In this document: positions 8,384-13,961 of the stretch, piece by piece
How positions within the stretch are numbered: position 1 is the first letter of the stretch
How the letters are laid out: every line of letters begins with the position of its first letter
NCBI GenBank assembly: GCA_964521105.1
Contig: CAZFPO010000069.1
Span: forward strand, 1-14,929
Length of the DNA stretch: 14,929 nucleotides
From: JAQUGA01 sp964521105
GTDB lineage: Bacteria > Bacteroidota > Bacteroidia > Bacteroidales > WCHB1-69
Reading direction: 5' to 3'
Made by a program: the position numbers and the translations under genes
Notes under the pieces: generated by a model
The model's database searches: none
Told to the model about the DNA's origin: nothing
The model's input: only the letters and a program-made list of their open reading frames with translations

Positions 8384-8396
8384 TGCCATTATGACA
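8384..8396 (+). promoter_or_regulatory. Distal upstream activator-type site of the hsp20 operon
   Basis: TGCCATTATGACA is an imperfect palindrome of the form TGCCA-N3-TGACA. It is centred about 112 bases upstream of the start site predicted from the sigma-54 motif. A second site of the same form lies 32 bp downstream, close to three helical turns. The position suits an enhancer-binding protein of the sigma-54 class; the binding protein itself is not visible in this window. Confidence 0.5.
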
Positions 8397-8415
8397 CAAC
8401 CACCTTTATCACCTA

Positions 8416-8428
8416 TGCCATATTGACA
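8416..8428 (+). promoter_or_regulatory. Proximal upstream activator-type site of the hsp20 operon
   Basis: TGCCATATTGACA repeats the pattern TGCCA-N3-TGACA seen 32 bp upstream, differing only in two of the three central bases. It is centred about 80 bases upstream of the predicted sigma-54 start site. Confidence 0.5.
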
Positions 8429-8447
8429 TGAGCTCGAAAATCTAACT

Positions 8448-8462
8448 TATTGAATTTCAATA
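8448..8462. promoter_or_regulatory. 15-bp palindrome between the activator sites and the hsp20 promoter
   Basis: TATTGAA-T-TTCAATA has perfect seven-base arms around one base. It lies between the repeated upstream sites and the −24/−12 promoter, about 40-54 bases upstream of the predicted start. It could be an operator or a bend site for a nucleoid protein; its role is unknown. Confidence 0.35.
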
Positions 8463-8475
8463 GTAATCAAATTTA

Positions 8476-8491
8476 TGGCACACAGATTGAA
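8476..8491 (+). promoter_or_regulatory. Sigma-54 (−24/−12) promoter of the hsp20 operon
   Basis: TGGCAC-N5-TTGAA matches the RpoN consensus TGGCAC-N5-TTGCA/T at every position of the −24 element, with exact spacing and one deviation in the −12 element (A for C). This predicts a start near 8502 and a 30-base leader that includes the Shine-Dalgarno sequence. No TAnnTTTG box is present between 8400 and 8531, so this is the best promoter candidate for the operon. Confidence 0.65.
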
Positions 8492-8518
8492 AAGCGAAAT
8501 GAAAAACAATTAAAAAAT

Positions 8519-8524
8519 AGGAGA
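8519..8524 (+). promoter_or_regulatory. Shine-Dalgarno sequence of the first hsp20
   Basis: AGGAGA sits 7 bases before the ATG at 8532, a near-ideal ribosome binding site. This is unusual here because most other starts in the window have none. It supports that ATG as the start. Confidence 0.75.
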
Positions 8525-8531
8525 TAAAAAA

Positions 8532-8960
8532 ATGAATACAATTATCAAAAAAAACCTTGAAAATCCTTTTCGTTTATTAGACGAAATATTTAACGAAAAT
8601 CGTAATCAAACAAAAAATGCATTTTTGAGCGAAAATCACAATGGTAACATGCCTCGTGTAAACATTATGGAAGAAGAAAATCATTTTTTAATAGAGATGG
8701 CTGTTCCTGGTTTAGATAAAACCGATTTACAAATTCAATTGGAACAAAATGTATTAAACATAAAATCGAATAAAGAATCGGAACAACTCCAGTACACTCA
8801 TTATGAATACAGTTACGATACTTTTTCCCGAAAATTCATTCTTCCAAAGGAAGTGGATACGGACAAAATTAATGCAGAATGTAAAAATGGCATATTAAAA
8901 ATTTCTATTCCCAAAAAAGAAAAAGAAATTTTGAAAAACAAAGAAATAAAAATATCATAA
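8532..8960 (+). CDS. Small heat-shock protein, Hsp20/alpha-crystallin family (first of two)
   Basis: A 142-residue ATP-independent chaperone subunit of the alpha-crystallin family. Such proteins form large cytoplasmic oligomers that hold unfolding proteins for refolding by DnaK and ClpB. The variable N-terminal arm is residues 1-40 and the alpha-crystallin domain about 41-128. The domain includes MAVPGLDKTDL (56-66) and the A-x-x-x-N-G-I/V-L signature (115-122). The C-terminal tail carries the I-K-I motif (139-141), which docks into neighbouring dimers. Length is standard. The gene has its own Shine-Dalgarno sequence and a sigma-54-type promoter. A paralogue follows 28 bases downstream, clearly diverged in sequence, so the pair is an old duplication and may form mixed oligomers; that last point is inference. 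Confidence 0.93.
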   Translation: MNTIIKKNLENPFRLLDEIFNENRNQTKNAFLSENHNGNMPRVNIMEEENHFLIEMAVPGLDKTDLQIQLEQNVLNIKSNKESEQLQYTHYEYSYDTFSRKFILPKEVDTDKINAECKNGILKISIPKKEKEILKNKEIKIS

Positions 8961-8975
8961 ATTAATTAAATTAAT

Positions 8976-8980
8976 GGAGG
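8976..8980 (+). promoter_or_regulatory. Shine-Dalgarno sequence deciding the start of the second hsp20
   Basis: GGAGG lies 8 bases before the ATG at 8989. An earlier in-frame ATG at 8974 overlaps this motif and would have no binding site of its own. The start at 8989 is therefore preferred. Confidence 0.75.
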
Positions 8981-8988
8981 ACAAAACT

Positions 8989-9420
8989 ATGTTAGTACGT
9001 TACGAAAACAAACCGGTAATGCCAAACTTGTTCGACGAATTTTTCGGACGTGGCTTAATGAGCGAAATCTACAATCGAAGCTTATTTTCGAGTATGCCTT
9101 CGGCAAACATCGTGGAAGAAAAAGAAAAATTCATCATTGAATTAGCTGCTCCCGGATTAGAAAAAGAGGACTTTAAAATCAATGTTGAAGAAAAAATTCT
9201 AAGTATTTCAGTCGAAAAAGAGGATGTTAAAGAAGATGAAAATAGTAAATATTCAAAAAGAGAATTTTCTTATTCTACATTTAATAGAAGTTTCAATTTA
9301 CCCGATTCAATTCACATCGACAAAATTGAAGCCGAATACAAAAAAGGTATTTTAAGTGTTCACCTTCCTAAAAAAGAAGAAGCTATTGTTAAACCAGCTC
9401 GAGAAATTAAAATTTCATAA
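8989..9420 (+). CDS. Small heat-shock protein, Hsp20/alpha-crystallin family (second of two)
   Basis: A 143-residue small heat-shock protein if started at 8989, where MLVRYENKPVMPNLFDEFF is a typical Hsp20 N-terminus behind a GGAGG site. The arm covers residues 1-36 and the alpha-crystallin domain about 37-128. The domain has LAAPGLEKEDF (52-62) and the signature AEYKKGIL (115-122). The tail has the I-K-I docking motif (140-142). It is the distal gene of a two-gene operon with the preceding hsp20 and ends at a strong intrinsic terminator. The oddity is at the 3' end: codons 136-143, the stop codon and the terminator are repeated exactly at 9904-9985. The gene itself is intact. Confidence 0.93.
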   Translation: MLVRYENKPVMPNLFDEFFGRGLMSEIYNRSLFSSMPSANIVEEKEKFIIELAAPGLEKEDFKINVEEKILSISVEKEDVKEDENSKYSKREFSYSTFNRSFNLPDSIHIDKIEAEYKKGILSVHLPKKEEAIVKPAREIKIS

Positions 9421-9475
9421 ATATCATTTTAACAAACTTAAAAGGACTGAGTTAAAAATTCAGTCCTTTTTTTTC
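9393..9475 (+). repeat. Direct repeat, copy 1: 3' end of hsp20 plus terminator
   Basis: This 83-base segment covers the last 8 codons and stop of the second hsp20, the 19-base spacer and the terminator hairpin. It is identical to 9904-9985 apart from one extra T in the T-run. It is the copy attached to the functional gene. The flanking bases outside the two copies are not similar, so the repeat edges are sharp. Confidence 0.97.
9440..9474 (+). terminator. Intrinsic terminator of the hsp20 operon
   Basis: The arms AAAAGGACTGA (9440-9450) and TCAGTCCTTTT (9460-9470) pair perfectly over 11 bases around a 9-base loop, followed by more T (eight T in all to 9474). Confidence 0.92.
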
Positions 9476-9540
9476 TTGACTTCGACACTTTTTTTAAGCT
9501 ATTTTACAATTTACACATAATCTATTAAATACTATTTTCT

Positions 9541-9560
9541 ATTCGTCTGAATAGATGAAT
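9541..9560. repeat. Short hairpin, 8-bp arms
   Basis: ATTCGTCT and AGATGAAT pair with one G-T pair around the loop GAAT. The right arm is also the start of the first of two 15-base direct repeats. Confidence 0.6.
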
Positions 9561-9604
9561 CGATTTTTTTTAATCCATAAAAAAATATCAGATGAATCGA
9601 TTTT
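9553..9604 (+). repeat. 15-base direct repeat, two copies 37 bp apart
   Basis: AGATGAATCGATTTT occurs at 9553-9567 and again at 9590-9604, in the same orientation. Both copies contain the palindrome ATCGAT. Confidence 0.8.
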
Positions 9605-9642
9605 GTAATAAAATTTGCAGCATTATATAAATTTTTCTCACC

Positions 9643-9682
9643 ACTTTTTGTCTTGATACAAAAAGTTGCAAAAAAATCAAGA
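9643..9682. repeat. Hairpin whose loop is complementary to a downstream segment (pseudoknot-type)
   Basis: ACTTTTTGT (9643-9651) pairs perfectly with ACAAAAAGT (9658-9666). The six-base loop CTTGAT (9652-9657) is complementary to ATCAAG (9676-9681), a nine-base spacer after the hairpin. This is the topology of an H-type pseudoknot, although the zero-length first loop means an end pair would have to open. The motif resembles short intergenic repeats I recall from other Bacteroidota, which I cannot verify here. Confidence 0.6.
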
Positions 9683-9718
9683 GCGTAATATTGGCAATCC
9701 TCCCTCTCTGAGTTTCAT

Positions 9719-9788
9719 TTACAAATCTAAGAAAAGTCGGTTTCGGTTTTCACCGAAACGATGCTGAAGCACTTTTTAAGATTTGTAA
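9719..9788. repeat. 70-base two-tier hairpin
   Basis: The outer arms TTACAAATCT (9719-9728) and AGATTTGTAA (9779-9788) pair perfectly. A second tier AAAAGT/ACTTTT (9732-9737 with 9771-9776) follows after small internal loops. The tip is a perfect 8-bp hairpin GTTTCGGT/ACCGAAAC (9740-9747 with 9752-9759) with a TTTC loop. It is not followed by a T-run, so it is not a standard terminator. Confidence 0.75.
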
Positions 9789-9903
9789 CAATTCAACTCA
9801 TTCACGCCCACGTCACGCCGCCACAATTACGCTCATTGCCACCGCACGAGTTTAGAGGGTTTAGTGTTTTTAGATTTTAGCGGTATCAGTCCGTTATATT
9901 TCG

Positions 9904-9985
9904 ACCAGCTCGAGAAATTAAAATTTCATAAATATCATTTTAACAAACTTAAAAGGACTGAGTTAAAAATTCAGTCCTTTTTTTC
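9904..9985 (+). repeat. Direct repeat, copy 2: detached hsp20 3' end plus terminator
   Basis: An exact copy of 9393-9475 with one T fewer in the T-run. Here it has no hsp20 body upstream and is preceded by unrelated sequence (…TTATATTTCG). It carries a hsp20 gene end and stop codon, but no gene. Confidence 0.97.
9951..9984 (+). terminator. Second copy of the hsp20 terminator
   Basis: The same 11-bp stem and T-run (seven T) as the terminator at 9440-9474. It is intact and should still work, which would isolate the downstream DUF4834-yfhO genes from transcription arriving from the left. Confidence 0.88.
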
Positions 9986-10085
9986 GTTAAAATATAATTT
10001 TAAACATTTTTACAATTATTTGAGAAATTCAAATTTTGCAACATACACTATAATTTGTAATTTAGCACTTTATTTTGATTCATTT

Positions 10086-10364
10086 ATGAAATTACTGATT
10101 TTTATCATTGTAGTATATATCGTTTTTCGATTAAGTGCTCGATATCTATTCCCATACTTACTAAAAAGGTATGTAAAAAAAATGCAATCTCGATTTCACG
10201 AACAAAATGGCGGCACTCCCCCGCCGCAAAATGAAAATTCAACAAAAAACAAATCAAAAGTAACTATAAATTATCCTGGTCGTAAAAAACATTTCGATAT
10301 CGAAAATATCGATTATACCGACTATGAAGAAGTTAATGAAAACGAAATGTCTAACAAACAATAA
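10086..10364 (+). CDS. DUF4834 family small membrane protein
   Basis: A 92-residue protein starting MKLLIFIIVVYIVFRLSARY. It has one N-terminal membrane helix (about 2-19), a basic stretch (RYVKKMQ, about 29-35), then a polar Pro/Asn-rich tail with an acidic end (DYTDYEEVNENE). This matches DUF4834, a Bacteroidota family of unknown function. The reading frame stays open upstream to a GTG at 9864, but that extension runs through the duplicated hsp20 3' end and terminator and has no family similarity, so I reject it. The gene lies 9 bases before the YfhO-family gene, a pairing I recognise from other Bacteroidota, so the two probably act together or are at least cotranscribed. No good TAnnTTTG box is seen between 9985 and 10085; TAtaaTTTG at about 10051 is one base off in spacing. 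Confidence 0.82.
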   Translation: MKLLIFIIVVYIVFRLSARYLFPYLLKRYVKKMQSRFHEQNGGTPPPQNENSTKNKSKVTINYPGRKKHFDIENIDYTDYEEVNENEMSNKQ

Positions 10365-10373
10365 AAAGCCAAA

Positions 10374-12818
10374 ATGAAAAACAAATTAAAATTTGAATCG
10401 TTTCAACATGTAATTGTTGTTTTTGTATTTATTGCCATCTGTTTAGCTTACTTTTATCCTCTGTTGCAAAACAAAGACCTTGTGCAATCGGATATGGTTA
10501 ATGTTCAAGGGATGTCGAAAGAACTCAAAGATTATCACCAAAAAACGGGAGAATATGCTCAATGGACTAATGCAATGTTTGGAGGAATGCCAGCTTATCA
10601 AATTTATGGAGCTCCCCCATCGAACATCTATTTTTATATTGGTCAAATTATTCAAAAACCATTTTCATATACTTCGTTTGCTATCATTTTAATGGCTTTA
10701 ATTTGTTTTTACATTTTACTAATTACTTTAGGAGTTAGCTCATGGCTGGCTGCAATTGGGGCATTTGCTTATGCGTTTGGCTCATATAACTTTATTATTA
10801 TCGACGCCGGTCATATCACAAAAGCATACGCTATTGCATCACTTCCACTTGTAATAGCAGGTTTTATTACTATTTTTAATAAAAAATATATTGGTGGTGG
10901 ATTATTATTAGCGATTGGTTTAGGATTAAATATTGCTCAAAGTCATTTTCAAATAACTTACTATATTTTATTAGCCATTGGAATTTATTTGATTGTAGAA
11001 TTTATTTATTCTATAAAAGAAAAATTATTAATGCATTTTGCTAAATCAATGGCTGTAATTTTTATTGCCACGATATTAGCTTTACTCCCAAATTTATATG
11101 AACTTTATAAAACCTATGATTATGGCAACGAAAGCATGCGTGGTCCGAGCGAGCTTACTTTAGATAATAGCCGAAATAATCAAGGTTTAGACAAAGATTA
11201 TGCGTTTGGGTGGAGTTATGGAAAAATGGAAAGTTTAACATTACTGATTCCAAATATTTACGGTGGAAGCTCACACTACGAACTTTCCAAATCATCAAAT
11301 CTTTATCAAGAATTAATCGACAAAGGAGTGCCCGAATGGGATGCTCGAAAAGCAATTGAAGCAGTTCCAACCTATTGGGGAGCCCAACCGTTCACATCTG
11401 GGCCTGTTTATATTGGCGCTATTATTTGTTTTCTCTTTGTCTTAGGGCTAGTTCTGGTTAAAGGTCGCATGAAGTGGTGGTTGCTTTCGGTTGCTGTTTT
11501 AGGATTAATTTTGTCGTGGGGTAAAAATTTCCCAATGATAAATTATTTCTTTTTCGATTTTCTACCTGGGTACAACAAATTCCGAACTGTAAGTATGATT
11601 TTAGTTCTGCCATGTTTTGCAATGGCATTATTAGGCATTTTAGCTTTAAAAGAGATAATTACTGGAAATAATTCTAAGGAAAATGTTAAAAAAGCTATGA
11701 TAATAGCAGGTGGAGCCACCGGTGGACTTTCGTTGCTATTTGCACTTTTAGGAGCTGGTATGTTTAATTTTGCTGGAATAAACGACCAAGCAATGATTAC
11801 TCAAGGTTTTCCACAATGGTATTTAGATGCAATTGTAGCCGATCGTATTTCGATGTTTAGATGGGATGCTTTCCGCTCGTTTTTATATGTTGCCTTAGCT
11901 TTTGGAGCAATTTGGTTTTATATTTCTAACAAAATAAAAACTCAGTATTTACTTCTAGCACTTAGCTTGTTAATTGTTGTTGATTTATACATGGTGGATA
12001 AACGCTTTTTAAATTACGAAGATTTTGAGCCTAAACCAAAAATTGCAAGAGTCATTTCAGCTAGCGAAAACGATGTAGCGATAATGGATGACAAAGACTT
12101 AGGATATAGAGTTTTTAATGCCGCTGGTAATCCTTTTAATGATGCTCGAACATCCTATTTTCACCATTCAATTGGTGGTTATCATGGGGCAAAACTACGC
12201 CGTTATCAAGATGTAATTGAAACACAATTCTCGAAAGGGATTAATGTAAAAGTATTGAACATGCTCAATACCCGATACTTTATTGCCCCTTCGGAAGGTG
12301 GTCGTCCAATCGTTCAACGGAACACAGCCGCTTTAGGAAATGCTTGGTTTGTCGACACCTTGAAAATTGTTGAAAATGCCGATGCCGAATTAGCCGCATT
12401 AAGCACATTCGAACCCGCTACTACGGCTATTGTTGATAAACGATTTGAAGATTTTACCAAAACTTGGAGTAAATCTAAAGACTCATTATCCACCATTAAA
12501 CTCACCGAATATGCACCCGGAAAACTTACCTATATTGTTGATGCTAAACAAAATGAATTAGCCGTTTTCTCTGAAATTTATTATCCAAAATATTGGAATA
12601 TTACTATTGATGGTCAAAAAGCCGAAATGTTTCGTGCGAACTATATTTTACGATCGATGATTGTTCCAAAAGGAACACATACCATCGAATTCAAATTTAT
12701 TCCAACCCCATGGAATATTGCGAACAAGGTTTCATTGTATAGTTCTTTCCTTATTGGATTAATTATTCTTGGATATTTTGGATGGGTCGTTTATTCTTTA
12801 AAAAGAAGAAAAGAGTAA
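10374..12818 (+). CDS. YfhO family membrane protein (GT-C glycosyltransferase-like)
   Basis: An 814-residue polytopic membrane protein of the YfhO family. About the first 570 residues hold roughly a dozen membrane helices. The first extracytoplasmic loop contains LVQSDMVNVQGMSKE (about 35-49), where GT-C-fold enzymes carry their acidic active-site residue. The C-terminal part (about 570-780) is a soluble, beta-rich extracytoplasmic domain, followed by a last helix (about 785-805) and a basic KRRKE tail. Firmicutes YfhO is implicated in glycosylating lipoteichoic acid; Bacteroidota lack that polymer, so here the substrate is unknown and an envelope glycan or lipid is only a guess. The gene follows DUF4834 by 9 bases and ends at a terminator. 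No truncation is seen. Confidence 0.86.
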   Translation: MKNKLKFESFQHVIVVFVFIAICLAYFYPLLQNKDLVQSDMVNVQGMSKELKDYHQKTGEYAQWTNAMFGGMPAYQIYGAPPSNIYFYIGQIIQKPFSYTSFAIILMALICFYILLITLGVSSWLAAIGAFAYAFGSYNFIIIDAGHITKAYAIASLPLVIAGFITIFNKKYIGGGLLLAIGLGLNIAQSHFQITYYILLAIGIYLIVEFIYSIKEKLLMHFAKSMAVIFIATILALLPNLYELYKTYDYGNESMRGPSELTLDNSRNNQGLDKDYAFGWSYGKMESLTLLIPNIYGGSSHYELSKSSNLYQELIDKGVPEWDARKAIEAVPTYWGAQPFTSGPVYIGAIICFLFVLGLVLVKGRMKWWLLSVAVLGLILSWGKNFPMINYFFFDFLPGYNKFRTVSMILVLPCFAMALLGILALKEIITGNNSKENVKKAMIIAGGATGGLSLLFALLGAGMFNFAGINDQAMITQGFPQWYLDAIVADRISMFRWDAFRSFLYVALAFGAIWFYISNKIKTQYLLLALSLLIVVDLYMVDKRFLNYEDFEPKPKIARVISASENDVAIMDDKDLGYRVFNAAGNPFNDARTSYFHHSIGGYHGAKLRRYQDVIETQFSKGINVKVLNMLNTRYFIAPSEGGRPIVQRNTAALGNAWFVDTLKIVENADAELAALSTFEPATTAIVDKRFEDFTKTWSKSKDSLSTIKLTEYAPGKLTYIVDAKQNELAVFSEIYYPKYWNITIDGQKAEMFRANYILRSMIVPKGTHTIEFKFIPTPWNIANKVSLYSSFLIGLIILGYFGWVVYSLKRRKE

Positions 12819-12841
12819 ATAAATTTACTTTTACCAATGAA

Positions 12842-12869
12842 AAAGAGGCTTAAAGGTCTCTTTTTTTTT
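12842..12869. terminator. Terminator between the yfhO-family gene and the FISUMP gene
   Basis: AAAGAGGC and GTCTCTTT pair, with G-T pairs, around a short AT loop, followed by a long T-run (to 12869) on the plus strand. The minus strand has five A/T-rich bases on its side, so it may also end the convergent FISUMP transcript. Confidence 0.82.
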
Positions 12870-12943
12870 GTTTTGAATAAATATTATTTATTGATAATCG
12901 ATAATTGAAAAGCTCAGAGATACATGGTAATTATCCGGAAAAC

Positions 12944-13876
12944 CTATTTTACGCACCTCACAGAATAACCTGAATTTTTATTTACCTTATTTTGATAAAC
13001 GGAGCTGTTTTCAAACAATAAATTTCTATTCCAAGCACTAATCCCATTAATCTGGCTTGAAGTCCACCACCCTCCTACTTTTCGGATATTTTGAAAATCT
13101 CCTTTTTCACTTCTATAGCCACTTGCAATTGCCGAAAATCCCAAATTATTTTTTCCCCCAGAATTATATTTATACCAACCTGATTTTGATTTTAACATAC
13201 TACCTGCTACCACCCTTCCACCACAATATTCTTCAAGCATATTCCAATCTTCATCAGTCGAAAGATGCCAACCCTTTGGACAAACCTCGTTAGCCGTTTG
13301 CCAATCGTATAAATAGCCATACTTAGAAACCATAGAATCATTATTATTATACGCCCAATAATTTCCATCTTCTGGTTTAAACCTTAAATTTTCGGCAAAC
13401 CAATAATTCTTTCCAATTTTAACAACTTTGTATGTTTGTTCATCTCTATTATCCGTAAAATACAAAAAATCAGACTTATAACCCGAAAATGGCTCTATAT
13501 CATCCTCTGAATTTACAAAAATACTATCCATTTTACGCACCGAAAACTCGGATTCTAATAAAATCAACTTTGATAAAATGAGACTACTATATTTGCCATT
13601 TGGATATTTAGTCAAAAAATCATTGTATGCATCCACCGTATTGCTATTATTTGCATACATCAAATTACTATATTCACTATTTGAAGTGTCAATTATTGAA
13701 AATTGAGGTGGCTTAATTTCAAATTTTAGCTGATTTGTGATAACGGAAATTATTTTATGCTTTTCTTCTCTCGAAAAATATTTATTAGAAATCCCGATGA
13801 ACACAAAAATAATTACGATAACAAAAAGTAAAAACAATAATATCTTCCATAATTTCTTTTTGTTTGAGATGACCAT
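12944..13876 (-). CDS. Membrane-anchored protein with C-terminal FISUMP domain
   Basis: A 310-residue protein with an N-terminal membrane helix (about 10-29) after a short basic end, so it is probably anchored in the inner membrane with the rest outside the cytoplasm. Residues 83-96 (AYNDFLTKYPNGKY) resemble a single TPR-like helix-turn of the type seen in outer-membrane assembly lipoproteins. The C-terminal part (about 145-310) is a FISUMP domain. Its hallmarks are KIGKNYWFAENLR (153-165), YGYLYDWQTA (186-195), CPKGWHLSTDEDW (199-211), GWWTSSQ (269-275) and the ending SGYSVRCVK (302-310), with C199 and C308 placed for a disulfide. The family is abundant in Fibrobacter and Bacteroidota surface and secreted proteins, but its function is unknown. 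Other FISUMP proteins are often lipoproteins; this one has no lipobox. It stands alone, divergent from the next gene. Confidence 0.85.
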   Translation of the reverse strand: MVISNKKKLWKILLFLLFVIVIIFVFIGISNKYFSREEKHKIISVITNQLKFEIKPPQFSIIDTSNSEYSNLMYANNSNTVDAYNDFLTKYPNGKYSSLILSKLILLESEFSVRKMDSIFVNSEDDIEPFSGYKSDFLYFTDNRDEQTYKVVKIGKNYWFAENLRFKPEDGNYWAYNNNDSMVSKYGYLYDWQTANEVCPKGWHLSTDEDWNMLEEYCGGRVVAGSMLKSKSGWYKYNSGGKNNLGFSAIASGYRSEKGDFQNIRKVGGWWTSSQINGISAWNRNLLFENSSVYQNKVNKNSGYSVRCVK

Positions 13877-13931
13877 AAAACGATGTTTATAAAAATATTA
13901 AAGTAAAATTAAGTTTTGATTTAATTTGTAA

Positions 13932-13961
13932 CAAATTTAATCAAATATTAATAATTACAAA
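13932..13961 (-). promoter_or_regulatory. Bacteroidota-type promoter (−33/−7) of the FISUMP gene
   Basis: On the minus strand TTTG (13958-13961) is followed after 18 bases by TAAATTTG (13932-13939). Both elements of the consensus are present with good spacing, making this the most complete such promoter in the window. The palindrome AATTTGT-A-ACAAATT (13923-13937) overlaps the −7 box and could be an operator. The leader would be about 50 bases. Confidence 0.6.

Larger units (their letters stand above)
9476..9903. mobile_element. 428-bp non-coding, repeat-rich segment between the direct repeats (putative insertion)
   Basis: No convincing gene is present. The segment is built from repeats: a hairpin at 9541-9560, a 15-base direct repeat (9553-9567 and 9590-9604), a crossing-complementarity structure at 9643-9682, a long hairpin at 9719-9788 and a GC-rich C-biased patch at 9803-9850. 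It is bounded on both sides by exact 82-83 base copies of the hsp20 3' end. That is the layout of an element integrated at a gene end, or of a segmental duplication. No recombinase gene is present, so if mobile it is non-autonomous or a remnant. The mobile label is inference; the boundaries are observed. Confidence 0.45.

Noticed and set aside
8974..8988. ATG at 8974 as start of the second hsp20
   Set aside because: It overlaps the GGAGG ribosome binding site that serves the ATG at 8989; the N-terminus from 8989 matches Hsp20 proteins.
9476..9903. A protein-coding or CRISPR content in the insert
   Set aside because: No frame with plausible protein features is present on either strand, and the repeats are inverted or crossing, not regularly spaced with unique spacers.
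9393..9985. The 82-bp repeats as a transposon target-site duplication
   Set aside because: Transposon target duplications are normally about 2-14 bp; an 82-bp repeat ending at a gene terminus fits site-specific integration or segmental duplication better.
9864..10085. N-terminal extension of DUF4834 from a GTG at 9864
   Set aside because: It reads through the duplicated hsp20 end and terminator, has no family similarity, and DUF4834 proteins begin at the MKLLIF start at 10086.
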